The notes: generated from the letters alone by a model not told the origin. A stretch of DNA of 64,000 nucleotides from Mycolicibacterium llatzerense (GCF_000878195.1 NZ_JXST01000037.1:1-64000); one strand, 5' to 3'; shown: positions 45,199 through 53,987, counted from the first letter of the stretch. Numbers and translations are program-made.

Positions 45199-45921
45199 TT
45201 GCAGGGCAAGGAATTTCACCGGAGAGACGTCCTCGCGGGCGTTGGCGCGCTGGCGCTGGCGCTTGTGTTCGGGCCTGCGCCGAGTGCGATCGCCGAGCCC
45301 GACGGCGGCTGGGACCCAACACTGCCCATGAAAGCCAGCTCCGGCGCCCCCGGGGACCCGGTGGCCATCGCCAACGCGTCCTTCCAGGCCAGTCAGCTTG
45401 CCCTGCAGACCACCCAGAACCTCGGTCAGAGTTTCCTGTCCGCCCTGGGCCTTGGTGGCAAGCCGAGCGGCGGTGGCGGCGGGACCGCCACGATGATGCC
45501 CGGCGGCCGCGTCGGCGGTAAGCAGGCCATCGAATACGTCATCCGGCGCGGCGGCTCCCAGATGGGCGTCCCGTACTCGTGGGGCGGCGGTACCTTGACC
45601 GGTCCCGGACCCGGCGTCGACTACGACGCCGGCAAGATCGGCTACGACTGTTCCGGGTTCACGCGCTACGCCTATGCCGGTGTCGGCGTCCAGATCCCCA
45701 AGTACTCGGGCGACCAGTACGACACCGGCCGCGCCATCCCGCCGTCGCAAGCCAAGCGCGGCGATCTCATCTTCTACGGTCCGGGTGGCAGCCAGCACGT
45801 GACGATCTACCTCGGCGGCGGCAAGATGCTGGAGGCCTCCGGCAGCGCGGGAAAGGTGACGGTCAGCCCGGTCCGGACGGCCGGCATGTCGCCACACCTG
45901 TCCCGCATCATCGAGACCTAG
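45199..45921 (+). CDS. ripB: NlpC/P60 peptidoglycan endopeptidase RipB
   Basis: 240 residues: an export signal (about 1-32, HRRDVLAGVGALALALVFG then AIA-E), a short linker, and the NlpC/P60 domain (about 125-240) with catalytic Cys151 in GYDCSGF and His in SQHVTIYLGG. It lacks the coiled-coil domain of RipA, so it may be active without processing. The Arg-Arg pair before the hydrophobic stretch resembles a twin-arginine signal. TTG start at 45199 with AGAGG about 9 nt upstream; no better in-frame start exists. Rv1478 homologue. Confidence 0.9.
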   Translation: MQGKEFHRRDVLAGVGALALALVFGPAPSAIAEPDGGWDPTLPMKASSGAPGDPVAIANASFQASQLALQTTQNLGQSFLSALGLGGKPSGGGGGTATMMPGGRVGGKQAIEYVIRRGGSQMGVPYSWGGGTLTGPGPGVDYDAGKIGYDCSGFTRYAYAGVGVQIPKYSGDQYDTGRAIPPSQAKRGDLIFYGPGGSQHVTIYLGGGKMLEASGSAGKVTVSPVRTAGMSPHLSRIIET

Positions 45922-45950
45922 ACTTGCGGAAAGTCCGACCGAGCAGCACT

Positions 45951-45965
45951 GACGGCTCCGCCGTC
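45951..45965 (+). terminator. Short hairpin after ripB
   Basis: GACGGC-tcc-GCCGTC, a perfect 6-bp stem 29 bp after the ripB stop, without a T-tract. Weak terminator candidate. Confidence 0.3.
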
Positions 45966-46021
45966 GGCAATCATTCGACGGATACGGGGCCGCCTGGAAT
46001 AGTTGATTCCGGGTTCGCCGC

Positions 46022-46027
46022 TATATT
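46022..46027 (+). promoter_or_regulatory. -10 element (TATATT) for moxR1
   Basis: TATATT lies within GCCGC-tatatt-GGCGGC-like flanks, 71 bp before the moxR1 ATG. It would give a leader of about 64 nt with the ribosome-binding site GGGAGGAAG (46085-46093). Confidence 0.4.
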
Positions 46028-46097
46028 GGCGGCTACCTGCTAGACCAGCGACTTTGCGCCGGGCAATCGGCCGAATCAAAACGTGGGAGGAAGCTAG

Positions 46098-47246
46098 ATG
46101 ACGTCACCGAGTGGGCCGCTGGAGGGCGCCGGAGGCTACCCAGGCCCGGCCCCCACACAGGGCTACCCGCCCGGGGCGCACGCCGCACCCACCGCGCAGC
46201 AGCCTGGCAGCGGGGCGTTGCAGTCCGAGGTGCACACCCTTGAGCGCGCCATCTTCGAGGTCAAGCGCATCATCGTCGGCCAGGACCAGTTGGTCGAGCG
46301 CATGCTGGTCGGCCTGCTGGCCAAGGGCCACGTGCTGCTCGAAGGTGTGCCGGGTGTCGCCAAGACCCTGGCCGTGGAGACCTTCGCCAAGGTGGTCGGC
46401 GGTTCGTTCGCCCGTATCCAGTTCACCCCCGACCTGGTGCCCACCGACATCGTCGGTACCCGCATCTACCGGGTCGGCAAGGAAGAGTTCGACATCGAGC
46501 TCGGCCCCGTGATGGTCAACTTCCTGCTCGCCGACGAGATCAACCGTGCGCCTGCCAAGGTGCAGTCGGCGCTGCTGGAGGTCATGGCCGAGCGCAAGAT
46601 CTCCATCGGCGGCAAGACCTTCCCGCTGCCCAGCCCGTTCCTCGTCATGGCGACGCAGAACCCCATCGAGCAGGAGGGCGTCTACCAGCTGCCCGAGGCG
46701 CAGCGCGACCGCTTCCTGTTCAAGCTCAACGTCGGCTACCCGTCGCCCGAGGAAGAGCGCGAGATCATCTACCGGATGGGCGTCAAGCCGCCGGAGCCCA
46801 AGCAGATCCTGACCACCGAGGAACTGCTGCACCTGCAGGACGTGGCCGCCAACAACTTCGTGCACCACGCCCTCGTCGACTACGTCGTGCGCATCGTCAC
46901 CGCCACGCGTGAGCCGGAGAAGTTCGGCATGCCCGACGCCAAGGCCTGGATCGCGTACGGCGCCTCGCCGCGTGCCTCGCTGGGCATCATCAGCGCCTCC
47001 CGTGCGCTTGCGCTGGTGCGCGGCCGCGACTACGTCATCCCGCAGGACGTCGTCGAGGTCATCCCGGACGTGCTGCGGCACCGTCTCGTGCTCACCTACG
47101 ACGCGCTCGCCGACGAGATCTCCGCTGAGACCGTCGTCAACCGCATCCTGCAGACCGTCGCGCTGCCGCAGGTGAATGCCATTCCGCAGCAAGGACATTC
47201 GGTTCCGCCCGTGATGGCCGGCGTAGCTGGGGCCGCAGGTCGGTGA
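46098..47246 (+). CDS. moxR1: MoxR-family AAA+ ATPase
   Basis: 382-residue chaperone-like ATPase. A Pro/Gly-rich N-terminus of about 40 residues precedes the AAA+ core: Walker A EGVPGVAKTLAVE (about 81-93), Walker B LLADEINRAPAK (about 136-147), sensor ATQNPIEQEGVY. MoxR proteins act with von Willebrand-type partners and DUF58 proteins. The DUF58 gene follows with a 4-nt overlap, but the VWA partner found next in M. tuberculosis (Rv1481) is not in this window. Confidence 0.92.
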   Translation: MTSPSGPLEGAGGYPGPAPTQGYPPGAHAAPTAQQPGSGALQSEVHTLERAIFEVKRIIVGQDQLVERMLVGLLAKGHVLLEGVPGVAKTLAVETFAKVVGGSFARIQFTPDLVPTDIVGTRIYRVGKEEFDIELGPVMVNFLLADEINRAPAKVQSALLEVMAERKISIGGKTFPLPSPFLVMATQNPIEQEGVYQLPEAQRDRFLFKLNVGYPSPEEEREIIYRMGVKPPEPKQILTTEELLHLQDVAANNFVHHALVDYVVRIVTATREPEKFGMPDAKAWIAYGASPRASLGIISASRALALVRGRDYVIPQDVVEVIPDVLRHRLVLTYDALADEISAETVVNRILQTVALPQVNAIPQQGHSVPPVMAGVAGAAGR

Positions 47247-48217
47247 CCGAGCCCAGGTCTGATCGTCCGGCTTCGCCGCAGCCAGGCCGCTCCGTCGACC
47301 TGCCGTCGTTGCAGCGCGGGCAGATTCGGGATCCCGAACTGTCGGCCGCGCTGCGCAAGCTCGAGCTCACTGTCCGGCGCAAGCTGGACGGCGTCCTGCA
47401 CGGTGACCACCAGGGCCTGATCCCCGGACCCGGCTCCGAGCCGGGGGAGTCCCGGCTCTACCAGCCCGGCGACGACGTGCGCCGGATGGACTGGTCCGTC
47501 ACAGCCCGCACCACGCATCCGCACGTGCGCCAGATGATCGCCGACCGGGAGCTGGAGACCTGGCTGGTCGTCGACATGTCGGCGAGCCTGGACTTCGGCA
47601 CCGCGGGCTGCGAGAAGCGCGATCTGGCGGTCGCCGCGGCGGCCTCCATCGCGTTCCTCAACAGCGGTGGCGGCAACCGGCTCGGTGCGGTCATCTCGAA
47701 CGGTGACACCATCCGCCGGGTGCCCGCATTGTCGGGCCGGCTGCACGAGCAGGAGCTGCTGCGCGCCATCGCCACCACGCCCAAGGCTCCGGCCGGGGTC
47801 CGCGGTGACCTGGCCGTGGCCATCGACGCGCTGCGACGGCCCGAGCGCCGGCGCGGCATGGCGGTGATCATCAGCGACTTCCTGGGACCCATCAACTGGA
47901 TGCGCCCATTGCGGGCCATCGCCGGGCGGCACGAGGTCCTCGGCATCGAGGTCATCGACCCGCGCGACGTGGAGCTGCCCGCGATCGGGGACGTGGTGCT
48001 GCAGGACGCAGAGTCCGGCATCACCAAGGAATTCACCATCGACGAGCAACTTCGAGACGACTTCGCCCGCGCCGCCCAGGCACACCGCGACGAAGTGGCC
48101 CGCACCCTGCGCCGATGCGACGCCCCGCTGCTGACCCTGCGCACCGACCGGGACTGGATCGCGGACGTCGTGAGGTTCGTGGCGAGCCGCCGCCGTGGTG
48201 CCATGGCGGCGCGGTAG
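47243..48217 (+). CDS. DUF58 domain protein (Rv1480-like)
   Basis: 324 residues. The DUF58 block is RRMDWSVTARTTHPHVRQMIADRELETW (about 74-101), followed by a VWA-like strand VVDMSASLDFG (about 103-113) with a partial MIDAS DxSxS pattern. No membrane segment. Works with MoxR ATPases in other systems, possibly in assembly or activation of complexes. GTG start overlaps the moxR1 stop (GTGA). Confidence 0.87.
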   Translation: MTEPRSDRPASPQPGRSVDLPSLQRGQIRDPELSAALRKLELTVRRKLDGVLHGDHQGLIPGPGSEPGESRLYQPGDDVRRMDWSVTARTTHPHVRQMIADRELETWLVVDMSASLDFGTAGCEKRDLAVAAAASIAFLNSGGGNRLGAVISNGDTIRRVPALSGRLHEQELLRAIATTPKAPAGVRGDLAVAIDALRRPERRRGMAVIISDFLGPINWMRPLRAIAGRHEVLGIEVIDPRDVELPAIGDVVLQDAESGITKEFTIDEQLRDDFARAAQAHRDEVARTLRRCDAPLLTLRTDRDWIADVVRFVASRRRGAMAAR

Positions 48218-48228
48218 CTGTCAACGGT

Positions 48229-48246
48229 CGCACAGATCGATGTGCG
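48229..48246 (+). terminator. Hairpin between the DUF58 gene and fabG1
   Basis: CGCACA-gatcga-TGTGCG, a perfect 6-bp stem 11 bp after the stop codon. It could end the moxR1 transcript ahead of the fabG1 promoter. Confidence 0.35.
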
Positions 48247-48290
48247 GCTCGCCGCAGCGCGCCGATTTCGGCGAACAAAGGCCGAGACGA

Positions 48291-48296
48291 TAAGTT
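48291..48296 (+). promoter_or_regulatory. -10 element (TAAGTT) of the fabG1-inhA operon
   Basis: TAAGTT (TANNNT) ends 7 nt before the fabG1 ATG (48304). The GAGACGATAAGTTG context resembles the M. tuberculosis fabG1 promoter, in which isoniazid-resistance mutations arise. Confidence 0.5.
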
Positions 48297-48303
48297 GACC
48301 AGC

Positions 48304-49080
48304 ATGAGTGACACTGTTGCCTCGGAAAGTGCTGTTGGGGGTGCCACCGACGTGGTCGCCGGCCGTCCGGCCTTTGTTTCCCGTTCCGTGCTGGTCACCG
48401 GTGGTAACCGGGGCATCGGCCTGGCCATCGCGCAGCGCCTGGCCGCCGACGGCCACAAGGTTGCCGTGACCCACCGCGGTTCCGGTGCCCCCGAGGGGCT
48501 GTTCGGCGTCGTTTGTGACGTCACCGACACCGAGGCCGTCGACCGCGCTTTCAAAGAGGTAGAGGAGCACCAAGGCCCCGTCGAGGTGCTGGTGTCCAAC
48601 GCCGGTATCTCCAAGGACGCGTTCCTGATGCGCATGACCGAGGAGCGGTTCACCGAGGTCATCAACGCCAACCTGACCGGCGCGTTCCGGGTGACCCAGC
48701 GCGCGTCACGCAGCATGCAGCGCAAGCGCTTCGGCCGCATCATCTACATCGGCTCGGTCTCGGGCATGTGGGGCATCGGCAACCAGGCCAACTACGCGGC
48801 CGCCAAGGCCGGCCTGATCGGCATGGCCCGCTCGATCTCCCGTGAGCTCTCCAAGGCGGGCGTCACCGCCAACGTCGTCGCCCCCGGGTACATCGACACC
48901 GAGATGACGCGCGCCCTGGACGAGCGCATCCAGGAAGGCGCGCTGGAGTTCATCCCGGCCAAGCGCGTCGGTACCGCCGAGGACGTTGCCGGTGCCGTCA
49001 GCTTCCTGGCGTCCGAGGATGCCGGCTACATCGCCGGCGCGGTGATCCCGGTCGACGGCGGCATGGGCATGGGTCACTGA
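48304..49080 (+). CDS. fabG1: 3-oxoacyl-[ACP] reductase (MabA)
   Basis: NADPH-dependent reductase of the FAS-II system that elongates mycolic-acid precursors. 258 residues. TGGNRGIGLAIA (about 35-46) binds the cofactor; the catalytic residues are Ser in YIGSVSG and Tyr/Lys in NYAAAKAG. The N-terminus (about 1-28) is longer and different from the M. tuberculosis protein, which is normal for this gene. ATG at 48304 with a -10 7 nt upstream and no Shine-Dalgarno. Operon partner of inhA, 57 bp downstream. Confidence 0.95.
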   Translation: MSDTVASESAVGGATDVVAGRPAFVSRSVLVTGGNRGIGLAIAQRLAADGHKVAVTHRGSGAPEGLFGVVCDVTDTEAVDRAFKEVEEHQGPVEVLVSNAGISKDAFLMRMTEERFTEVINANLTGAFRVTQRASRSMQRKRFGRIIYIGSVSGMWGIGNQANYAAAKAGLIGMARSISRELSKAGVTANVVAPGYIDTEMTRALDERIQEGALEFIPAKRVGTAEDVAGAVSFLASEDAGYIAGAVIPVDGGMGMGH

Positions 49081-49137
49081 CCCACCGGGCTCAACTCGAA
49101 ACCCTTTGGCTTAGCAGAACTTAAAGGAGTCAGAACA

Positions 49138-49947
49138 ATGGCAGGTTTGCTCGAAGGCAAGCGCATCCTGGTCACCGGGATCATCACCGATTCGTCCATC
49201 GCGTTCCACATCGCGAAGGTCGCCCAGGAGCAGGGCGCAGAACTGGTGCTCACCGGCTTCGACCGGATGAAGCTCATCCAGCGCATCGCCGACCGGCTGC
49301 CGAACCCGGCGCCGCTGTTGGAACTCGACGTGCAGAACACCGAGCACCTGGCTTCGCTCGGTGAGCGCGTCACCGAGGTGATCGGCGAGGGCAACAAGCT
49401 CGACGGCGTCGTGCACTCCATCGGCTTCATGCCGCAGAGCGGCATGGGCATCAACCCGTTCTTCGACGCGCCCTACGAGGACATCGCCAAGGGCATCCAC
49501 ATCTCGGCGTACTCCTACGCCTCGCTGGCCAATGCGCTGCTGCCGATCATGAACGAAGGCGGCGGCATCGTCGGCATGGACTTCGACCCGACCCGCGCCA
49601 TGCCCGCCTACAACTGGATGACGGTCGCCAAGAGCGCCCTCGAGTCGGTCAACCGGTTCGTCGCGCGTGAGGCCGGCAAGTTCGGCGTGCGGTCCAATCT
49701 CGTTGCGGCAGGCCCCATCCGGACCCTGGCCATGAGCGCCATCGTCGGTGGCGCGCTGGGCGACGAGGCCGGCGCGCAGATGCAGCTGCTCGAAGAGGGC
49801 TGGGACCAGCGGGCACCGATCGGCTGGAACATGAAGGACCCGACGCCGGTCGCCAAGACCGTCTGTGCGCTGCTGTCCGAATGGCTGCCCGCCACCACCG
49901 GGTCGATCATCTACGCCGACGGTGGCGCCAGCACCCAGCTGATGTGA
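49138..49947 (+). CDS. inhA: Enoyl-[ACP] reductase InhA
   Basis: NADH-dependent trans-2-enoyl-ACP reductase of FAS-II and the target of activated isoniazid. 269 residues, the same length as the M. tuberculosis enzyme, so numbering carries over. GIITDSSIAFHIA holds the cofactor residues Ile16-Ile21, Ser94 is in VVHSIGF, Tyr158 and Lys165 are in YNWMTVAKSA. All look like the wild-type drug-sensitive residues. ATG with AAGGAG about 8 nt upstream. Confidence 0.97.
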   Translation: MAGLLEGKRILVTGIITDSSIAFHIAKVAQEQGAELVLTGFDRMKLIQRIADRLPNPAPLLELDVQNTEHLASLGERVTEVIGEGNKLDGVVHSIGFMPQSGMGINPFFDAPYEDIAKGIHISAYSYASLANALLPIMNEGGGIVGMDFDPTRAMPAYNWMTVAKSALESVNRFVAREAGKFGVRSNLVAAGPIRTLAMSAIVGGALGDEAGAQMQLLEEGWDQRAPIGWNMKDPTPVAKTVCALLSEWLPATTGSIIYADGGASTQLM

Positions 49948-49964
49948 TCTGAATTGTTTTCCGC

Positions 49965-50012
49965 CGAAACGGCGTTCCGGCAGGTGTGCTCTCCCGCCGG
50001 AACGCCGTTTCG
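49965..50012. repeat. Dispersed palindrome, copy between inhA and hemH
   Basis: Perfect 17-bp stem CGAAACGGCGTTCCGGC (49965-49981) / GCCGGAACGCCGTTTCG (49996-50012) with a 14-nt loop. A close relative lies at 59117-59173. No T-tract on either side. Confidence 0.75.
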
Positions 50013-50034
50013 CGTCTGAGGAGGGACCAAACAC

Positions 50035-51048
50035 GTGGACTTTGACGCGCTGCTGCTGCTGTCGTTCGGCGGACCCGACGGTCCCGACGACGTCCGTCCG
50101 TTCCTGGAGAACGTGACGCGGGGGCGCGGGGTGCCGCCGGAGCGCCTGGACGCCGTCGCCGAGCACTACATGCATTTCGGGGGAGCGTCGCCGATCAATG
50201 GCATCAACCGGGCGTTGATCTCCCAGCTCGAGGCGGCAATGCCGGAGCTGCCGGTGTACTTCGGCAACCGCAACTGGGAACCGTACATCGAAGACACGGT
50301 TGCCGCCATGCGGGACAACGGAATTCGTCGGGCGGCGGTATTCACGACATCCGCGTGGGGCGGTTACTCGAGCTGCCGGCAGTACGTCGAGGACATCGCG
50401 CGCGGCCGCGCCGCGGCCGGGGCGCAGGCGCCGGAATTGGTCAAGCTGCGCCAGTACTTCGACCATCCGCTGTTCGTCGAGATGTTCTCCGAAGCCATCG
50501 GGGCAGCGGCCGCGCAGGTGCCCGCTGACCTACGTGACGACGCGCGGCTGGTGTTCACCGCGCATTCCATTCCTGTCGGCGCCGACGAGCGGTACGGCCC
50601 GCGGCTGTACAGCCGGCAGGTCGGCTACGCCACTCGGCTGGTCGCCGCGGCCGCCGGGTACGACGACTACGACCAGGTGTGGCAGTCCCGGTCCGGTCCG
50701 CCGCAAATCCCTTGGCTGGAACCGGATATCGGCGATCACTTGTCGGCGCTGGCGGCCGCCGGCACCAAGGCCGTCATCGTCTGCCCCATCGGGTTCGTCG
50801 CCGACCACATCGAGGTGGTGTGGGACCTCGACAACGAGCTTGCCGAGCTCGCCGCCGAAGCTGGAATCACGTTGGTGCGCACTGCAACTCCGGGCGCGGA
50901 CCCGCGGTTCGCCCGGTTGGCCGCCTCGCTGGTCGAGGAACTGCGCACGGGCGCGGCGGCGGCGCGGGTCGACGGTCCGGACCCGGTGCCCGGCTACGGC
51001 TGCAGCGTCGACGGCGCACCCTGCTCACCGCACTGCTTCGCCGACTGA
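50035..51048 (+). CDS. hemH: Ferrochelatase (coproporphyrin-type in actinobacteria)
   Basis: Inserts iron into the porphyrin; in actinobacteria the substrate is coproporphyrin III, and the gene is also called cpfC. 337 residues. Active-site His in FTAHSIPVGADE (about residue 182) and Glu in CPIGFVADHIEVVWDLD. Cys114 together with the C-terminal cluster Cys323-x6-Cys330-x3-Cys334 fits the [2Fe-2S] cluster known in actinobacterial enzymes. GTG at 50035 preceded by GGAGGG. Probably co-transcribed with fabG1-inhA unless the intervening palindrome terminates. Links to ctaA/ctaB through heme supply. Confidence 0.94.
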   Translation: MDFDALLLLSFGGPDGPDDVRPFLENVTRGRGVPPERLDAVAEHYMHFGGASPINGINRALISQLEAAMPELPVYFGNRNWEPYIEDTVAAMRDNGIRRAAVFTTSAWGGYSSCRQYVEDIARGRAAAGAQAPELVKLRQYFDHPLFVEMFSEAIGAAAAQVPADLRDDARLVFTAHSIPVGADERYGPRLYSRQVGYATRLVAAAAGYDDYDQVWQSRSGPPQIPWLEPDIGDHLSALAAAGTKAVIVCPIGFVADHIEVVWDLDNELAELAAEAGITLVRTATPGADPRFARLAASLVEELRTGAAAARVDGPDPVPGYGCSVDGAPCSPHCFAD

Positions 51049-51055
51049 CGGGTCC

Positions 51056-51892
51056 CTAGCGCTCCCAGGCCGAATGCAGGATGGCCGTCACAGCGGCCAG
51101 TCGGGCGGACCGCACGACGTCGGCCAGCGGCCGCATGGCCTCGCTGGCGGTCTGCATCTCCGAGGCGCTCTGCAGGCCGATGGGCGCCAGCCCGGCGCTG
51201 ACGGTGATGATCGCGTCGATGTGGGCCGCGGTCTCGAGCACCCGCACGGCGCGGGTCGGGGCATGGTCCGGCAGCCGGTGCAGCTGGCCGGCTTCGAGCA
51301 GCTGCTCGACCATCTCGCGCGGATCGTCGATGTCCGAGCCGGGTTCGGCCCGCAACCGGCTGAGGGCGTCGGCCGCCGACCGGACCGCGTCGCGCAGCCG
51401 GAACTCCTCGTCACCGAGGTCGAAATGACCGATGACCGGCGCGCTCGGCAGCGAGTACACCGTCCAGGACAGCGCCTTGACCTCGGCGTCGTCGGTGTCG
51501 TCCTCGTACTCGAAGTCGGGGACCAGGCCGACGGCCTCGCCGTAGTTCGAGGTGATGACGATGGCTTCGCCCACGTCGACGGCGTCCTGCTGGAACTGGG
51601 TGCCGGGGGGCAGGCCGCGGACATCGCCGGGTACGGGCAGTACCAGGTTCAGCGCCGGCTCCGAGCGGGCGGCGCCGGCTGCGTGTCGCAGCGTCTGCAG
51701 CAACGTGACGCCGCCGTAGTTGGTCAGGTCCGGCCACGGCAGGCCGGTTCGGCTGGCCGCCACGGCGTCGTAGGCGGCAATGGAATGCCTTGGCGCCCAC
51801 GGCGATAGCGCATCCAGGACATCGTCGGGCGCGGCCAGGCCGGCATGCCAGGCATTGGCCCACACCGTCAGCGAAATACTCGGACACCACAT
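51056..51892 (-). CDS. Conserved hypothetical protein (Rv1486c-like)
   Basis: 278 residues, function unknown. No signal peptide or membrane helix. The sequence has an N-terminal helical region (WANAWHAGLAAPDDVLDAL) and a central acidic strand-rich part (VGLVPDFEYEDDTDDAEVKALSW), followed by a helical C-terminus. Convergent with hemH, with 7 bp between stops, and divergent from nfeD, as in M. tuberculosis. TACACT (51907-51902) ends 9 nt before the ATG, so the leader is absent or a few nt long. Confidence 0.8.
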   Translation of the reverse strand: MWCPSISLTVWANAWHAGLAAPDDVLDALSPWAPRHSIAAYDAVAASRTGLPWPDLTNYGGVTLLQTLRHAAGAARSEPALNLVLPVPGDVRGLPPGTQFQQDAVDVGEAIVITSNYGEAVGLVPDFEYEDDTDDAEVKALSWTVYSLPSAPVIGHFDLGDEEFRLRDAVRSAADALSRLRAEPGSDIDDPREMVEQLLEAGQLHRLPDHAPTRAVRVLETAAHIDAIITVSAGLAPIGLQSASEMQTASEAMRPLADVVRSARLAAVTAILHSAWER

Positions 51893-51939
51893 GATGCACG
51901 CAGTGTAAAACGCTCCGGCCCGGAACGCCTGTAAGGCGC

Positions 51940-51945
51940 TACTCT
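51940..51945 (+). promoter_or_regulatory. -10 element (TACTCT), leaderless start of nfeD
   Basis: TACTCT (TANNNT) ends 6 nt before the ATG at 51952. Confidence 0.45.
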
Positions 51946-51951
51946 GGTCGC

Positions 51952-52383
51952 ATGCCGGTGCCGTTGCTGTGGCTCATCGTGGCGATCGGGCTTGCCGGCG
52001 CCGAAGCGCTCACTGGTGACATGTTCCTGCTCATGCTGTCCGGCGGCGCCCTGGCGACCGCTGGTCTGAGCTGGGCCACCGACTGGCCGATCTGGGCTGA
52101 CGGCGCCTGTTTCCTCATCGTGTCGGTGCTGCTGCTGGTCCTGGTCCGCCCGTCGCTGCGCAAGCGGCTGGGTGCTGCCGGCCTGCCCGAGCCGGTAAAA
52201 GCCCTGGAAGGCAAGACCGCCCTGGTGCTGGAACGCGTGGCGCGCCATGAAGGACAGGTAAAACTCGACGGCGAAATCTGGACGGCGCGTCCGATGGCCG
52301 ACGACGATGTCTTCGAGCCCGGCGATCACGTCACCGTGATGCGGATCGACGGCGCGACCGCGGTGGTCTACCGGACCATCTGA
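51952..52383 (+). CDS. NfeD-family membrane protein
   Basis: 143 residues: two or three membrane helices (about 2-22, 25-45, 50-70) and a C-terminal OB-fold domain (about 82-143, LEGKTALVLERVARHEGQVKL ... GDHVTVMRIDGATAVV). NfeD proteins pair with SPFH/stomatin proteins in membrane microdomains; the SPFH gene is 18 bp downstream. Short (NfeD1b-like) type without the protease domain. Rv1487 homologue. Confidence 0.88.
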   Translation: MPVPLLWLIVAIGLAGAEALTGDMFLLMLSGGALATAGLSWATDWPIWADGACFLIVSVLLLVLVRPSLRKRLGAAGLPEPVKALEGKTALVLERVARHEGQVKLDGEIWTARPMADDDVFEPGDHVTVMRIDGATAVVYRTI

Positions 52384-52401
52384 ACGCAAGGGGAGCTGAA
52401 A

Positions 52402-53625
52402 TTGACTGGTGCACTTGTTCTTCTGCTGATGCTGGTGGCGCTGGCCATCGTGGTGGTGGTCAAATCGGTGGCGCTCATCCCGCAGGCCGAGGCCGCGGTC
52501 ATCGAGCGGCTGGGCCGTTACAGCAAGACCGTCTCGGGGCAGCTGACGCTGCTGCTGCCGTTCATCGACAAGATCCGGGCCCGGGTGGACCTGCGTGAGC
52601 GGGTCGTGTCGTTCCCGCCGCAGCCGGTGATCACGGAGGACAACCTGACGGTCAACATCGACACCGTCGTCTACTTCCAGGTGACCAGCCCGCAGGCGGC
52701 GGTGTACCAGATCAGCAACTACATCGTCGGCGTCGAGCAGCTGACCACCACGACGCTGCGCAACGTCGTCGGCGGTATGACGCTGGAGCAGACGCTGACC
52801 TCTCGCGACTCGATCAACGCCCAGCTGCGCGGCGTGCTCGACGAGGCCACCGGCCGCTGGGGCCTGCGGGTAGCCCGGGTGGAGCTGCGCAGCATCGATC
52901 CGCCGCCGTCGATCCAGGAGTCGATGGAGAAGCAGATGCGGGCCGATCGGGAGAAGCGCGCCATGATCCTGATGGCGGAAGGCAGCCGGGAGGCGTCGAT
53001 CAAGCAGGCCGAGGGTGCCAAGCAATCGCAGATCCTGTCGGCCGAAGGTGCCAAGCAGGCCGCGATCCTGGCCGCCGAGGCGGACCGGCAGTCCCGGATC
53101 CTGCGGGCCCAGGGTGAACGGGCCGCCCAGTACCTGAACGCCCAGGGCCAGGCGAAGGCCATCGAGAAGACGTTCGCGGCCATCAAGGCGGGCCGGCCCA
53201 CGCCGGAGCTGCTGGCCTACCAATACCTGCAGACGCTGCCGCAGATGGCCAAGGGCGAGGCCAACAAGGTGTGGGTGGTGCCCAGCGACTTCGGTTCTGC
53301 GCTACAGGGTTTCACCAAGATGCTCGGAGCTCCGGGGGAGGACGGGGTGTTCCGCTACACGCCGTCGCCGGTGGAGGAGAACCTGCCCAAGGCCGACGAC
53401 GACGCCGACGAGGTCGCCGACTGGTTCAACACCCAGACCGACCCGGAGATCGCCAGGGCAGTGGCCAAGGCCGAAGCCGAGGCGCGTGCCTCGGTGCAGC
53501 AGCCGGGCTACAGCACCCCACCGCCGCTGCCCGCGCCCCCGGTGCCCCCGGCACCCCCGACCCAGCCGCTCGAGGCGCGTCCAACTCCTGAAATCGACCC
53601 GCCCGCCGGACAACACGCAAGGTGA
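52402..53625 (+). CDS. SPFH/stomatin-family membrane protein (QmcA-like)
   Basis: 407 residues. One N-terminal membrane helix (about 2-22), the SPFH domain (about 25-200, IPQAEAAVIERLGRYSKTVSG), and a long helical region with repeats of the form AEGAKQ(A/S)xIL (about 190-240) that should form oligomerising coiled coils. The last 60 residues are Pro-rich. Probably a scaffold of membrane microdomains with NfeD. TTG start at 52402 with AGGGGAG about 6 nt upstream. Rv1488 homologue. Confidence 0.9.
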   Translation: MTGALVLLLMLVALAIVVVVKSVALIPQAEAAVIERLGRYSKTVSGQLTLLLPFIDKIRARVDLRERVVSFPPQPVITEDNLTVNIDTVVYFQVTSPQAAVYQISNYIVGVEQLTTTTLRNVVGGMTLEQTLTSRDSINAQLRGVLDEATGRWGLRVARVELRSIDPPPSIQESMEKQMRADREKRAMILMAEGSREASIKQAEGAKQSQILSAEGAKQAAILAAEADRQSRILRAQGERAAQYLNAQGQAKAIEKTFAAIKAGRPTPELLAYQYLQTLPQMAKGEANKVWVVPSDFGSALQGFTKMLGAPGEDGVFRYTPSPVEENLPKADDDADEVADWFNTQTDPEIARAVAKAEAEARASVQQPGYSTPPPLPAPPVPPAPPTQPLEARPTPEIDPPAGQHAR

Positions 53626-53627
53626 CC

Positions 53628-53987
53628 ATGAGTGTGTTGACGTCCCCGAAGACCTACACGGCGCTGGCGCTGCTGCAGGCAGGTGACGCGGCGGCCTGTG
53701 CCGTCCCCATCGCGCCGATCGAGAAGGCACTGGCCGGAGTGAACTTCCCGCTGGAGTACCGGTGGATTCTGGTCGGGTCCAAGGCGGCATCGGCTGTGGG
53801 TCTGCTTGCCGTGGGGCGCAATCCCGCGCTTGCCCGGCTGACCACCGCGATGCTGGCGCTGTACTTCACGCTGGCGGTCACCGCGCACATCAGAGCGCAT
53901 GACAAGCCCCAGAACGCGGCACCCGCCGTGCTGTTCCTGGCGCTGTTCACCGCGATGACGGCGAAAGGCCCCGACCGCGAGTCATAA
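53628..53987 (+). CDS. DoxX-like four-helix membrane protein
   Basis: 119 residues with four hydrophobic segments (about 8-28, 45-62, 68-85, 92-110) in the DoxX/YkgB-like pattern. Function unknown. It overlaps or abuts the SPFH gene: a GTG at 53622 overlaps its stop, but the ATG at 53628, with AAGG 6 nt upstream, is preferred. Probably the last gene of the nfeD operon. Confidence 0.75.
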   Translation: MSVLTSPKTYTALALLQAGDAAACAVPIAPIEKALAGVNFPLEYRWILVGSKAASAVGLLAVGRNPALARLTTAMLALYFTLAVTAHIRAHDKPQNAAPAVLFLALFTAMTAKGPDRES

